DNA from: Methanobrevibacter smithii ATCC 35061
GTDB taxonomy: Archaea > Methanobacteriota > Methanobacteria > Methanobacteriales > Methanobacteriaceae
Direction of reading: 5' to 3'
Assembly (NCBI RefSeq): GCF_000016525.1
Contig: NC_009515.1
Location: forward strand, 522,501-586,500
Length of the DNA: 64,000 bases
A program made the position numbers and the translations under genes. The notes beneath the pieces are model-generated. The model had not been told where the DNA came from and ran no database searches. It saw nothing but the letters and a program-made list of their open reading frames with translations. The first letter of the stretch is position 1. Each line of letters opens with the position of its first letter. Below, piece after piece: positions 19,727 to 29,677 of the stretch.

Positions 19727-20575
19727 TTATTTCCCCATAATTTTCTTTTGATACCTGTCAACAACCAAATTAGTTGCTATAGTTAATACTAATACAATAA
19801 TTACCAATACTGCTGCTGTTCCATATGCATTTTGAAGTGAAACACCTTCAGTAGCTAATACATATAAATGAAGCGGCAAAGGTCTACCCGGATCAAATAT
19901 TGATACTGGAACTGTTATAGCAGATCCTACAGCATACATAACAGCTGCTGCTTCAGAAATAGCTCTTGTCATAGCTAAAATAACACCAGTAATTATTCCA
20001 GGTAATGCTGCAGGCAAAATAACTGAGTAAATAACCTGCCATTTTGTAGCACCTAATCCGTAACCTCCTTCTTTGTAGGAATTTGGAATAGAAGATAAAG
20101 TAACTTCAGCAACTTGGAAAATTGTTGGAATAGCCATTAATGCTAAAACTAATCCTCCGGACAATATACACCATCCTAATTTCAAGAATACAACAAAAAA
20201 TGCCAAACCAAACAAACCAAATACAATAGATGGAATTGAAGCCAATGTTTCTGATCCGAATCTGATGAATTTGATAACTTTTTGATTTGATGCATATTCA
20301 GACATGTAAATAGCTGCACCAACCCCCAATGGAGTAGCTATTATTGCAGCAATGAAAACTACATATATACTTGAAATAATCATAGGGAATATTCCACCTT
20401 CCCTTCCGGCATCAATAGGACTTGAGAATAAAAACTCAAAATTAATAACCGGAAGTCCTTTAACAAGAATATAACCTAATATAGTAACCAATATAAGTAA
20501 TGTAATAACACCAGACAATATGAATACACCATTCATTATTTTCTGGGAAGTCTTAGGAGAGCAAAAACTCTTCAT
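19727..20575 (-). CDS. pstA: Phosphate ABC transporter permease
   Basis: Permease of 282 aa with six membrane helices. The EAA-type coupling loop is recognisable in [20 protein letters not shown]. The start overlaps the end of pstC by 4 bp, showing translational coupling. Its N-terminus faces the cytoplasm, with a positively charged KTSQK stretch. Confidence 0.94.
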   Translation of the reverse strand: MKSFCSPKTSQKIMNGVFILSGVITLLILVTILGYILVKGLPVINFEFLFSSPIDAGREGGIFPMIISSIYVVFIAAIIATPLGVGAAIYMSEYASNQKVIKFIRFGSETLASIPSIVFGLFGLAFFVVFLKLGWCILSGGLVLALMAIPTIFQVAEVTLSSIPNSYKEGGYGLGATKWQVIYSVILPAALPGIITGVILAMTRAISEAAAVMYAVGSAITVPVSIFDPGRPLPLHLYVLATEGVSLQNAYGTAAVLVIIVLVLTIATNLVVDRYQKKIMGK

Positions 20576-21447
20576 TCAATCCCCTCCGCACCAATACCAT
20601 ATTTATTTTGAACATGATTTGCCACTAACAATAAAGCAGCAATTATAATGAATAATACAACAGCAGTACCAAATAATGCATTATAATGTAAATTTGTAGC
20701 ATAACCCATTTCTAAAGCAATGTTTGTTGTAAGTGTCCTGACCGGAGCAAATATTGACCCTGGAATTTGAGCAACATTACCTGCAACCATAATTACAGCT
20801 AAAGTTTCACCAATTGCCCTGCCTATACCAAGAATAACTGCAGTAATAATTCCCGGCAGTGCAGACGGGAAAATAATATGGCGAATTGTTTGCCAATGAG
20901 TAGATCCTAGACCTAATGCTGCTTCCCTATATTCACCTGGAACTGCTTTAATTGCATCTTGAGAAACTGATATAATAGTAGGCAATATCATAACTGATAA
21001 AATTAAAGCAGCTGTAAATACACTAAATCCAGTACCTCCAAAATGTTGACGTACAACAGGTACCAATACTGTTAAACCAAAAAATCCGTAAACTACTGAA
21101 GGAATTCCAGATAATGTTTGGATAACCGGTTTTAAAAGTAATTTTATTTTATCAGGAGCTATTTCTTCCATGAATATGGCACATAATAAAGATAATGGGA
21201 CTGCTATCACCAATGAAAGTAAAGTTACAAATATTGAACCTATAATCATTGGGAAAACACCAAATTGACCTTCGTTAGGAGCCCAGGTACTTCCTGTTAA
21301 AAAATGGAAAAATCCATATGACTGAAATGCAGGAATTGCTTCACTAACAATAAATGCCAATATTGTAAAAATAACAAGAATGGAAAAGATTGCTGTTATA
21401 AACAATCCTTTCTCAATAAAAAATTCATTAATGTTTTTAGTTTCCAT
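20572..21447 (-). CDS. pstC: Phosphate ABC transporter permease
   Basis: The second permease (291 aa), six helices, with the coupling loop [20 protein letters not shown] paralogous to that of PstA. ATG 21447 is the likely start; a TTG one codon earlier is less likely. It sits 15 bp downstream of pstS. Confidence 0.94.
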   Translation of the reverse strand: METKNINEFFIEKGLFITAIFSILVIFTILAFIVSEAIPAFQSYGFFHFLTGSTWAPNEGQFGVFPMIIGSIFVTLLSLVIAVPLSLLCAIFMEEIAPDKIKLLLKPVIQTLSGIPSVVYGFFGLTVLVPVVRQHFGGTGFSVFTAALILSVMILPTIISVSQDAIKAVPGEYREAALGLGSTHWQTIRHIIFPSALPGIITAVILGIGRAIGETLAVIMVAGNVAQIPGSIFAPVRTLTTNIALEMGYATNLHYNALFGTAVVLFIIIAALLLVANHVQNKYGIGAEGIE

Positions 21448-21462
21448 CAAACCACTATGAAT

Positions 21463-22272
21463 CTATTTTGAAGTTTTAATAATTTTTTCATCAGCCAATA
21501 CTTTACCACCGTCATCACTTAAAACCCAATCAATGAAGTTTTTAGTTTCGCCAGTAGGTTCACCATTAGTTAAGAATAAAAATGGTCTTTGAAGTTCGTA
21601 TGTACCATCAGCAATAGTAGCATCAGATGGTGCAACTCCATTAACATTAACTGCTTTAATATCATCACTCATATGAGCATAAGATACAAAACCAATTGCA
21701 TTAGGATCTTGGGAAACTGATTGTTTTACTGCTTCAGTAGAACTTTGAACAACAGCATCATCTTTGATTTTACTGTCTCCCATAACAATACTTTCAAATG
21801 CATCTAAAGTACCTGAACCTTCTTCACGTGTGATGACGTTTATTTCTCCATCACTTCCACCTACTTGATTCCAGTTGGTAATTTTACCAGAGAAAATTCC
21901 TTGAATCTGTTCATCAGATAAATCTGAAACTTGGTTTTGAGTATTGATTGCAATTACAATTCCGTCTTTTCCCAATTCATATTGCTGTAAGGAACTGTTA
22001 TTGTCTAAAGCTTTTGAACACATACCAATATCAGCAGATCCGTCTTCAGCACTTTTGATACCTACACTAGATCCTCCACCTTGCACATTGATTTGAGCAT
22101 CAGGATGAGATTCTTTATAAACTTCGACTAACTTTTCAGCAACAGGCTGAACTGAGGTTGAACCTGCCACTTGAACCTTTGATGATCCTGCATCTGCAGA
22201 AATAATCAAAGCACCTGCAATTATAACAATAATTGCTATAATACCAATTAAATATTTATTTTTCTTTTTCAT
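21463..22272 (-). CDS. pstS: Phosphate-binding lipoprotein-like/anchored protein PstS
   Basis: Extracytoplasmic phosphate-binding protein of 269 aa. It has a basic N-terminus and one membrane segment (residues 7-25, no lipobox Cys), then the PstS phosphate site VAGSTSVQPV and QGGGSSVGIK, and TREEGSGTLDAF later. ATG 22272 follows the GAGGAG site; an upstream GTG at 22284 overlaps that site. First gene of the pst operon. Confidence 0.93.
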   Translation of the reverse strand: MKKKNKYLIGIIAIIVIIAGALIISADAGSSKVQVAGSTSVQPVAEKLVEVYKESHPDAQINVQGGGSSVGIKSAEDGSADIGMCSKALDNNSSLQQYELGKDGIVIAINTQNQVSDLSDEQIQGIFSGKITNWNQVGGSDGEINVITREEGSGTLDAFESIVMGDSKIKDDAVVQSSTEAVKQSVSQDPNAIGFVSYAHMSDDIKAVNVNGVAPSDATIADGTYELQRPFLFLTNGEPTGETKNFIDWVLSDDGGKVLADEKIIKTSK

Positions 22273-22304
22273 TTTTCTCCTCACATAACTATCTTAACAA
22301 AGCA

Positions 22305-22404
22305 GTATATAAATGTTACTTTTTGTGAATTATTGTTCCTATTTAGTGAAAATAAGGCATTAAGCGAAAGGATATTTTATGAATTAAAATTCCTAAAAAG
22401 TGAA
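22305..22404 (-). promoter_or_regulatory. pst operon promoter with two direct repeats
   Basis: A TATA box (TTTATATAC on the minus strand, 22305-22313) lies about 33 bp before pstS. Upstream of it are two similar elements written on the plus strand as TTCCTATTTAGTGAA (22336-22350) and TTCCTAAAAAGTGAA (22390-22404), 54 bp apart. Their position just upstream of the TATA box suits an activator or phosphate-response factor; the HTH-PhoU protein encoded next is a candidate. Confidence 0.5.
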
Positions 22405-22435
22405 TAAAAATAGAAAAATAAAAAAAATAATAAAA

Positions 22436-23317
22436 TTATCTGAATGTACGAGGAGTGGTGGACCTAGGTATATTATTATGGAATTCAATAGCTACATCAA
22501 TAATCTCTATAGAAATATCTCCTATCCTTTCAAAGGCTTTAACAACCCTAAATAGATACATGAAATAATTAGAACGTTCTTTTTCATCAAATGAATTTTC
22601 AGCCATTTGAGTGGCTATTATGTTAATAGATTTATTTTGAAGCATATGCATAGATTCTTCAAAATCCATGATATCATCCTTAAGATTAGTTTTTCCTTCT
22701 AAAAATGCAAGCATCGCAGACCTAATCATTTTTTGAGCAGTTTTATGCATTTTCTTTAAATTTTTAAGAATAACTTCATCAACCTCATAAACATCCTCAA
22801 TTACGAACTTTGCAATATGTCCACAATAATCTCCAATACGTTCCAAATCATAAGCTACTTCATTATAAAGCATGGATTTAGATAATTCCGAATGCTGATT
22901 AATACTAACAATAGTTTCAACAGAAGTTCTCACTTTTTCAACCATATTATTAGTTGTATAATCCATTTCTAAAGCAAGATTAGCTTTATTTTCATCATAA
23001 TCCTGAACAGCATCAAATGACTCCTGTAACTGAGACTGAACATGCTTAGCCATGTTTGACAGCATATCATTAACTAAAATATATCCAGAATCACTAACTG
23101 GAGCATAATCTCCAAAGGATTCTGCTAATTTTTCATATACATTTAAATCAATCATATATGCTCTTTTAACAGTTCCTTCCTTTACAAGAGGCTGAAGCAG
23201 CTGAGTAACATAACGTCGTGTTATCCCCAGTTTTTCAGCTATTTCATCTTGAGTAGATGGGTTTTCATATAAGATACAATCTAAAATATCTTTCAATGTT
23301 TTATTTTTTTTACTCAT
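22436..23317 (-). CDS. HTH-PhoU fusion, probable phosphate-responsive transcription regulator
   Basis: A 293-aa protein. Residues 1-65 form a winged helix-turn-helix (TQDEIAEKLGITRRYVTQLL), and residues 75-285 hold two PhoU repeats with their acidic patches (YDLERIGDYCGHIAKF and KAFERIGDISIEII). This joins a DNA-binding head to a metal/phosphate-sensor body, so it probably links phosphate status directly to transcription of the adjacent pst operon. It lies upstream of pstS on the same strand, with the pst promoter between them. Binding has not been shown; the domain reading is clear. Confidence 0.85.
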   Translation of the reverse strand: MSKKNKTLKDILDCILYENPSTQDEIAEKLGITRRYVTQLLQPLVKEGTVKRAYMIDLNVYEKLAESFGDYAPVSDSGYILVNDMLSNMAKHVQSQLQESFDAVQDYDENKANLALEMDYTTNNMVEKVRTSVETIVSINQHSELSKSMLYNEVAYDLERIGDYCGHIAKFVIEDVYEVDEVILKNLKKMHKTAQKMIRSAMLAFLEGKTNLKDDIMDFEESMHMLQNKSINIIATQMAENSFDEKERSNYFMYLFRVVKAFERIGDISIEIIDVAIEFHNNIPRSTTPRTFR

Positions 23318-23322
23318 AATAT

Positions 23323-24126
23323 CTACTTTTTATAGTCATCTAAAAACTCATTAGTTTCAAATTGAATGTTTTCAGAAGATTTGTTTATTTGGTTTCGTCT
23401 GACTCTATGTTTTATTGGTTTTTCCCTATAACCATGCTCCCTATAACTATTATCTTTTGAAGATGCATCCATTCTTTTTTGACGAATTTGTATTAGCTCA
23501 AGATCATCCAAATTATGATTAACCGGACGTTTTTTAATTTCACCTTTAGCTTCCTTAGCAGAAATCAAAATCTTATAAATTACTGTAGACAATAATACAA
23601 ATGCAATTAAAGCTATTGGGAAATCAAAATAATGGAATATGTAATACAACACTAAAAATCCACTATCACAGAAACCTTTAGCTAAAAATATCAGCCCAAT
23701 AAATGCAATTAAACCTCCATGAGATTTTTTAACAAAATCAGGTTTTAATACAAATGGATAAACACTCATAATCAGCAATGAGAATCCTAAAACTCTATAT
23801 AAATTATTATCTGCAACATTTTGAAGAGATAAATAAACATTTAAAAATGTTGATGGTAAAAATCCCATTTCAGACAACATAGCAAAAATTAACAATAGCT
23901 GAATTAATGCCATAACAATTAATGGAAAGGAATATGCTATTTCCCACTCAAAATTAGCTTTAAGCTTTGCATTATCAACTGGTTTTTGTAATGCTTCTGA
24001 AAGTACATTATAAAGTACAGAAGATAATACAGAACCAATAATAGTTCCTGCAACTCCAAGTACCGCAGTAGTAATAGCTACAAACGCTGAAATGAAAGCC
24101 ACCAAAATAATTTTTGAATGATTCAA
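23323..24126 (-). CDS. Membrane protein of unknown function next to pst genes
   Basis: I do not recognise a family. The 267-aa protein has an N-terminal glycine-rich hydrophobic segment (residues 5-40) and about four more membrane helices up to residue 195, then a charged soluble C-terminal tail rich in Lys, Arg and Asp. It lies five bases upstream of the HTH-PhoU gene on the same strand, so the two are probably co-transcribed; a link to phosphate sensing is guilt by association only. Confidence 0.6.
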   Translation of the reverse strand: MNHSKIILVAFISAFVAITTAVLGVAGTIIGSVLSSVLYNVLSEALQKPVDNAKLKANFEWEIAYSFPLIVMALIQLLLIFAMLSEMGFLPSTFLNVYLSLQNVADNNLYRVLGFSLLIMSVYPFVLKPDFVKKSHGGLIAFIGLIFLAKGFCDSGFLVLYYIFHYFDFPIALIAFVLLSTVIYKILISAKEAKGEIKKRPVNHNLDDLELIQIRQKRMDASSKDNSYREHGYREKPIKHRVRRNQINKSSENIQFETNEFLDDYKK

Positions 24127-24223
24127 ATTTTCACCTTTATTATAGTTAATTAATTAAAAAAAATGTAATAAACATTTTATCAATTATTACATTTTATTAT
24201 TTAATTAATTTATAATTTTAGGT

Positions 24224-25726
24224 TTATACAATATTAAATGCATTAGGAACTTTATTTAAAATTTTATTACTGATACCTGGAACTGTTGAAGAGATAATAG
24301 AACTATCTGCCTGCTTAGCACTATTTACATCACCATCTCCAGGAATAATAGTTGCATCTAATGCATCCTGCAAGTTCTCAACAGTCATACGTTGAACCCA
24401 TGGGTCTGCATCAGATATAATAATTTCATCAACTTGTTTATCCAATTCATTAGCTATTACCCAGGAAAGGAACCTCCCACCAAGTAATGCCACACTATTT
24501 CCGTTAACAGAATTTACAATATCATTTAAATCATTTTTTAAAGTAAGATTTTTATACATTTTTGAATTAATTAAAGTAGCCCAGTGTGCATCACCTACAG
24601 TATATGCACCAATCTTTTTCGGATAGATATAATCTCTTCCAGCTATTTTAATTGCTGTTGTAAGTGGGATTAAGTCTTCTTTTAAAACAGGAACCTGAAC
24701 ATTAGGATTATGAACTTCCTCTTTCATTATTTGCATTATTCTTGGAAGACCAAATTTGCCTCTTCTGGCAGTTCCAGGTTCATACCCGCACATATATCCG
24801 TGATGGTTTTTTGGAAAACCAGTTATAATAACATTCAGACCAGATCTGAGACCTATTCTACATTCTCTTTCATAAGCACCATTAGTACCTACCACTTTAC
24901 CCGGACATAATATTCTGGAAGCTGCAACTGCTTTTGCAAATGCTTCAACAGGATTTTTAGCACCATTATAAGGTCCTCCTTCAAGTACAAATACATCAGC
25001 ACCTATTCCAATAGCTTTTTCAAATCCTGTAATAAGATCATCATAACCGTCACCAATAAACATGATAGCTTCAAGACCTCTCTGGTATTTCTTAGCCAGA
25101 TTAGCTATATCCTCTGCTTCCCTGTAAGGTGCCGCATGACCCTCACCAGTCTGTTCACTGGTTAAATTAATAGCTACTGAAGATGATAATTTTACCCATT
25201 CTTCCTTATCTGAAGATTCTGCTTTTTCTTTATCAATTAATCTTTCATGAATTCTATCTCTCGGACATTCAGTATAAACCGGTCCTTTATTATAACATTC
25301 ACCGCCACAGCCTACAATATTCTGCGGAAGTCTCATAGGTCCGTTTTCACCAAAATGATCTAAATCAAGAGGAACATCAACACTGTCATACACCTTTCTC
25401 ATTACTTCGATACCGCGCATGCCATGTTTTTCAGCAATATCTGCAAATGCATATGCGCAAATATGAATAGGCAATCCCAACATATCTGATAAACGGCAGT
25501 TTCCAAGTAATTCCATTAATTCCAAATCAGATGCACATGTTCCAACAACCGCTTCGGTCAAGTCACAGCCTAATGGAAATCTTTTAAATTTCATTCCCAA
25601 TTTCATTGTGTCTTCTAAAGACAATTCAGAAATTGCATCAACAACTTCAACTACATTTTTATCCATTTTGGACAATTCAATAGCTGCATCGTCATCAACA
25701 ATAGCTTCTTTAATTAAATCATACAT
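24224..25726 (-). CDS. hcgG: FeGP cofactor biosynthesis protein HcgG (HmdC)
   Basis: A 500-aa protein of the HmdC/HcgG family, required to assemble the iron-guanylylpyridinol (FeGP) cofactor of [Fe]-hydrogenase, probably in iron/CO chemistry; its detailed reaction is not settled. Landmarks are a GCGGECYNKGP Cys motif, LEGGPYNGAKNP, HHGYMCGYEPGTARRG and a Rossmann-like C-terminal third (SVALLGGRFLSWVIANEL). It is transcribed away from hmd across a 509-bp gap. Recognition is by family and by position beside hmd and hcgA-F. Confidence 0.82.
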   Translation of the reverse strand: MYDLIKEAIVDDDAAIELSKMDKNVVEVVDAISELSLEDTMKLGMKFKRFPLGCDLTEAVVGTCASDLELMELLGNCRLSDMLGLPIHICAYAFADIAEKHGMRGIEVMRKVYDSVDVPLDLDHFGENGPMRLPQNIVGCGGECYNKGPVYTECPRDRIHERLIDKEKAESSDKEEWVKLSSSVAINLTSEQTGEGHAAPYREAEDIANLAKKYQRGLEAIMFIGDGYDDLITGFEKAIGIGADVFVLEGGPYNGAKNPVEAFAKAVAASRILCPGKVVGTNGAYERECRIGLRSGLNVIITGFPKNHHGYMCGYEPGTARRGKFGLPRIMQIMKEEVHNPNVQVPVLKEDLIPLTTAIKIAGRDYIYPKKIGAYTVGDAHWATLINSKMYKNLTLKNDLNDIVNSVNGNSVALLGGRFLSWVIANELDKQVDEIIISDADPWVQRMTVENLQDALDATIIPGDGDVNSAKQADSSIISSTVPGISNKILNKVPNAFNIV

Positions 25727-26235
25727 TTGATTACAACCTTTAAATTTAATTAAATATATTATATGAACATATCAAATAAATAAATTTTGTTTTATAAGTT
25801 AAGAACAATATAAGCATTATAGCCAAAAATATCTTAACTCAAGTACGGCAATAAGTTTTTAAAAATCGTATATAAAAAACTAGTTATTACGAACAGAATT
25901 ACAATAGTAATACTTAAAAAAAGCTCAAAATAACTTAAAAAAATCAAAAGTAATACAAAAATAAAAAAACGAAAATATAAGTTAATACTACTAAAAAACA
26001 GATGTAAAAACTTATATATTGTAAAGATATAATAATTTAATTGTTACTACAACTGCTGAATTCAGCGAAAATTATTTAAAAATTAGAATGAATGTTTACT
26101 AACAAACATGAAATTCTTTTATATAATTAATAGGGAGATTATTAAGGCACATTTTAAATAATTATTAATGTAGTAAATGTTTTTTAAGAAACTTAAAAAA
26201 TAAAATATATATATGTTTTAAAGGAGACAAAAATA
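25727..26235. promoter_or_regulatory. Divergent hcgG/hmd intergenic region
   Basis: 509 bp with no ORF of note, about 80% AT. On the hmd side there is a TATA-like TTTTATATAAT (about 26117-26127) and a later one near 26206; the hmd ATG is preceded by AAAGGAGA. The centre holds GTAATAC-type half-sites: AGTAATACT at 25906-25914, AGTAATAC at 25949-25956 and AGTTATTAC at 25882-25890, similar to those before the nickel transporter. A single copy of this 9-mer could arise by chance. Confidence 0.45.
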
Positions 26236-27249
26236 ATGAAAGTAGCAATTTTAGGTGCAGGATGTTACAGAACTCATGCTGCAAGTGGTATTACAAACTT
26301 TACAAGAGCTTGTGAAGTTGCAGAAGAAACCGGAAAAGAAAAAATCGCAATGACTCACTCCACTATTGAAATGGGTGCAGAATTATTACACCTTGCTGGA
26401 GTAGACGAAGTAGTTGTATCCGACCCTGTATTCGACAACGACTTTACCGTAGTAGACGATTTCGATTTCCAAGAAGTAATTGCAGCACACAAAGCTGGTA
26501 AAGCAGAAGATGTAATGCCTGACATCAGAGCAAAAGTAAATGAGTTAGCTGAATCCCTCCCTACACCACCTAAAGCAGCTATACACTTCGTAGATCCTGA
26601 AGATTTAGGAATGAAAACCATGAACGATGATGCAGCAGCAGTAGCTGACGCTGACTGGGTAATGACCTGGTTACCAGAAGGTGGAATGCAAAAACCTATC
26701 ATCGAAAAATTCGCAGGAGAACTCAAAGAAGGAGCTATCCTCACTCATGCATGTACCATTCCTACCACCGAATTCAAAAAAATATTCGACGAATGTGGAG
26801 CAAACGTAAATGTAGCTTCATACCACCCAGGTGCTGTACCTGAAATGAAAGGTCAAGCATACATCGGTGAAGGATATGCTGATGAAGCATCCATCAAAAC
26901 TTTATTAGAATTAGGTGAAAAAGCAAGAGGATCTGCATTCACATTACCTGCAAACTTATTAGGTCCTGTATGTGATATGTGTTCCGCTGTAACTGCAATT
27001 ACTTACGCAGGTATCTTAGCTTACAGAGACACTGTAACTCAAATTTTAGGTGCACCTGCTGGATTTGCACAAATGATGGCTAACGAAGCTTTAACCCAAG
27101 TTACTGCTTTAATGCAAGATGAAGGTATCGACAAAATGGATGAAGCTTTAAACCCTGGTGCATTACTCGGTACTGCTGACTCCATGAACTTCGGTCCATT
27201 AGCAGAAATCGTACCTACTGTTTTAGAAAACTTAGAAAAAAGAAGCTAA
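26236..27249 (+). CDS. hmd: [Fe]-hydrogenase, H2-forming methylene-H4MPT dehydrogenase (Hmd)
   Basis: Catalyses reversible reduction of methenyl-H4MPT with H2, using the mono-iron FeGP cofactor; it needs no nickel and no F420. The 337-aa sequence begins with the Rossmann motif KVAILGAGC. His14 (CYRTH) corresponds to the catalytic base, and Cys173 in THACTIPTTEF is the iron ligand (Cys176 in M. jannaschii). YHPGAVPEMKG, with the second conserved His, follows. Strongly biased codons suggest high expression. In relatives, Hmd with Mtd replaces the F420-reducing nickel hydrogenase when nickel is scarce. Confidence 0.97.
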   Translation: MKVAILGAGCYRTHAASGITNFTRACEVAEETGKEKIAMTHSTIEMGAELLHLAGVDEVVVSDPVFDNDFTVVDDFDFQEVIAAHKAGKAEDVMPDIRAKVNELAESLPTPPKAAIHFVDPEDLGMKTMNDDAAAVADADWVMTWLPEGGMQKPIIEKFAGELKEGAILTHACTIPTTEFKKIFDECGANVNVASYHPGAVPEMKGQAYIGEGYADEASIKTLLELGEKARGSAFTLPANLLGPVCDMCSAVTAITYAGILAYRDTVTQILGAPAGFAQMMANEALTQVTALMQDEGIDKMDEALNPGALLGTADSMNFGPLAEIVPTVLENLEKRS

Positions 27250-27262
27250 GTGAAACACTTAA

Positions 27263-27310
27263 AATAAGTTCATGTTGATTTCATATCAACATGCAAAACT
27301 TATTTTTTAA
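27263..27310 (+). terminator. Hairpin terminator after hmd
   Basis: The stem CATGTTGAT (27271-27279) pairs with ATCAACATG (27285-27293) around a 5-base loop; an outer stem AATAAGTT/AACTTATT extends it, and a T-run follows at 27305-27308. This would separate the abundant hmd message from hcgA downstream. Confidence 0.7.
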
Positions 27311-27399
27311 TAATTGAGTCATATTAGCTATTAAAAAATAAGTTTACTATTTTTATACGGATTTTTATTATATTAATATTCTCAACCGAGGGTTCGAAA

Positions 27400-28398
27400 T
27401 TGATTGATGAAATTTTAAAAAAGGCTGTAAATAATAAAAAAATAAGTGATGATGAATTTCTTCAATTATTAAAAATAAATAAAGAAGAAGACTTGAAAAA
27501 ATTATGTGAAACTGCTGTATCCATTAGAAACAAACATTCCAAACTAATTAAATTGACATCAACAGTCCACATTACAAATAAATGTACAATCCAACCAAGA
27601 TGTAAATATTGCGGATTTGCACCCAAAACCTCAACTGAAGGATATTATGAATCTTTTTATAAAACAGATGAAGAAATACTTAAAGCTGCAATATCCATTG
27701 AAGAAGCGGGGATCCCTAGAGTAAGCTGCTCTGGAGGTTATGGCTACAAAGGCAAACAGGCAGTTAATGCAACAGAAATTGTTAAAAGCAATACTTCCTT
27801 AGAAATTTTGGTAAATGTTGGAGGAGATTTAACAGAAAAATCAATCAACAAACTGGCTGATTTAAATGCAGATACTGTATGCTGTAATTTGGAAACCATC
27901 AATGAAGATGTTTTTAACTTTGTAAAACCTGGAGAAACCTTAAATGATAGGATTGAAACATGTCAAGGAGTTAGTGATGCCGGAATTGAACTTTCATCAG
28001 GATTATTGGTCGGACTTGGAGAATCTCTGGAAGACAAAATAGCTCACCTACGTTATTTAAATAATTTTGAAACACTTGGTGAAATTCCAATAATGGGATT
28101 TAATCCATATAAAGACACCCCCATGGCAAATCATCCACCTTCCCCACTGGAAGAACAGCTGAAAATTATGGCAGTAACCCGTATAATGTATCCTGAAATA
28201 AGGATTACAGTACCTACCCCAACTATAGGTCCTAAAAATGTGGAATATTCTTTAAATGCTGGAGCTAATAATTTAGCTACTGTAATAGCTGACAATTACC
28301 CATTAGAAGTAAAAGGTGTAGGATCACCTGTTTGTGGAAACTATGATGATGTAGTTTCCGTTATAAATAAATTAGGTTTAACACCACAAACAATCTGA
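27400..28398 (+). CDS. hcgA: FeGP cofactor biosynthesis radical SAM protein HcgA (HmdB)
   Basis: Radical SAM enzyme of 332 aa, thought to act early in building the pyridinol ring of the FeGP cofactor. It has the unusual cluster motif CX5CX2C (Cys 62, 68, 71 in CTIQPRCKYC), which distinguishes HcgA from the related BioB and HydE (CX3CX2C). The barrel continues through VSCSGGYGYKG and SSGLLVGLGE. The start is TTG 27400 with GAGGG seven bases before it. First gene of hcgABCDEF. Confidence 0.93.
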   Translation: MIDEILKKAVNNKKISDDEFLQLLKINKEEDLKKLCETAVSIRNKHSKLIKLTSTVHITNKCTIQPRCKYCGFAPKTSTEGYYESFYKTDEEILKAAISIEEAGIPRVSCSGGYGYKGKQAVNATEIVKSNTSLEILVNVGGDLTEKSINKLADLNADTVCCNLETINEDVFNFVKPGETLNDRIETCQGVSDAGIELSSGLLVGLGESLEDKIAHLRYLNNFETLGEIPIMGFNPYKDTPMANHPPSPLEEQLKIMAVTRIMYPEIRITVPTPTIGPKNVEYSLNAGANNLATVIADNYPLEVKGVGSPVCGNYDDVVSVINKLGLTPQTI

Positions 28399-28407
28399 GG
28401 CTAAAAT

Positions 28408-28887
28408 ATGGCTTTTGAAGAAATGATTAAAAAGGCATTAGACGAATCAAGAAATAACTGTCGTTTGGGAGATACTTTAGAAGAAGTACGGGAAATTCAA
28501 AACTATATTAAAAATGCTGAAAAGATTTATATCCCAAATAAAAATGGGATTAAAGTTGATGTTTTAAATAAAGTTTTAAGAGAATATAATTTGCCTTCTG
28601 CTAAAATACTTCAAATAAACACTAATGAAGCAGACAGTAATCGCAGTCCTGCTTTTGCAAAGGCAATTATGGCATTGGATGTATGTGATGCTGATTTAAT
28701 AATAGCCAGGGGTCGTTTAGGATTACCCGGTTCAGGATCACTTTTACTTTTTGTAGACAACAAAGGAAGAATACTGACCTGCGGAACATCACCTTCACAT
28801 GCAATCAGTCAAAAAACCCTTGAAGATGCAGTATATGAGGAAGCAAATGAAGCTTTGCAAAAAATAGGATTTAGAAAAGAAGGCTAA
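28408..28887 (+). CDS. hcgB: FeGP guanylyltransferase HcgB
   Basis: A 159-aa enzyme that joins GMP (from GTP) to the pyridinol hydroxyl, forming guanylylpyridinol. Recognised from position and family; IIARGRLGLPGSGSLLLFVD is a typical conserved stretch and probably holds the nucleotide. It follows hcgA by 9 bp and hcgC follows by 4 bp, each with its own weak site. Confidence 0.9.
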   Translation: MAFEEMIKKALDESRNNCRLGDTLEEVREIQNYIKNAEKIYIPNKNGIKVDVLNKVLREYNLPSAKILQINTNEADSNRSPAFAKAIMALDVCDADLIIARGRLGLPGSGSLLLFVDNKGRILTCGTSPSHAISQKTLEDAVYEEANEALQKIGFRKEG

Positions 28888-28891
28888 AAAT

Positions 28892-29677
28892 ATGGATGTT
28901 GACACCGGAATAACTTCTGAAGTTTTTACTATAAAATCTGAAACTAAACTAATAGACATTTTTAATAATATCATTAACAAAAAATCTGAAGCATGCCTAA
29001 ATTACATTGACAGTTTAAATTTAGATAAAAACACTAAAATCGTTGTTGTTGGAACCTACTTTACAGGAGTAGGAATTGTCAAAAAATTAAGGAAAAAATA
29101 CAACAATATTCTGCTAATAGATATTTATCCCCACTTGAAAGAATTACTGGATACGGATATTGGTGGAGATTATAAAAAAAGTATAGAATTTTCAACCAGT
29201 TTGGAGCTGATTAATTCAGGAGATGTAGTTATTGACACTACAGGTTTTGGAGGATTAACTGTTGAACAGTCATCTGAAATTAATGCTGAAGTATTTTTAA
29301 TAGAAGATCCAGTGGCTGAAGATAATGATAGATTACTTAAAGATAAAAATAATATTCATAAAAGAATAAATGCTGTTAATGCACCTAATAAAGCTATCCT
29401 GAAAACTAAAGGAATAGATACTAAAACATCAGGGACTATGACTTTAACTATTGGTGTTTTGACAAATGCATTACATGAATCCCAAAAAATGGAAGGTGTT
29501 CTTTATAGTGCCTGCGAAATGGGATTTTTTGAAGAAGTTATTTTCAAAAAAAAAGATATTCCAAAATTTATTAACTTAATTAATGCAAAAGCTATGAAAA
29601 TATCAACTATCAACCCGTTTAGCTGTGATGATTTAATAAAAACACAATTAGATAAAATTGAATCAAAAATGATTTAA
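28892..29677 (+). CDS. hcgC: SAM-dependent pyridinol C3-methyltransferase HcgC
   Basis: A 261-aa protein with a Rossmann-like SAM-binding half (KIVVVGTYFTGVGIVKKL, then ILLIDIYPHL). HcgC methylates the pyridinol precursor of the FeGP cofactor. TTGFGGLTVEQ and VNAPNKAILKTKGIDTKTSG are further conserved blocks. It is immediately followed by hcgD with no gap. Confidence 0.9.
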   Translation: MDVDTGITSEVFTIKSETKLIDIFNNIINKKSEACLNYIDSLNLDKNTKIVVVGTYFTGVGIVKKLRKKYNNILLIDIYPHLKELLDTDIGGDYKKSIEFSTSLELINSGDVVIDTTGFGGLTVEQSSEINAEVFLIEDPVAEDNDRLLKDKNNIHKRINAVNAPNKAILKTKGIDTKTSGTMTLTIGVLTNALHESQKMEGVLYSACEMGFFEEVIFKKKDIPKFINLINAKAMKISTINPFSCDDLIKTQLDKIESKMI

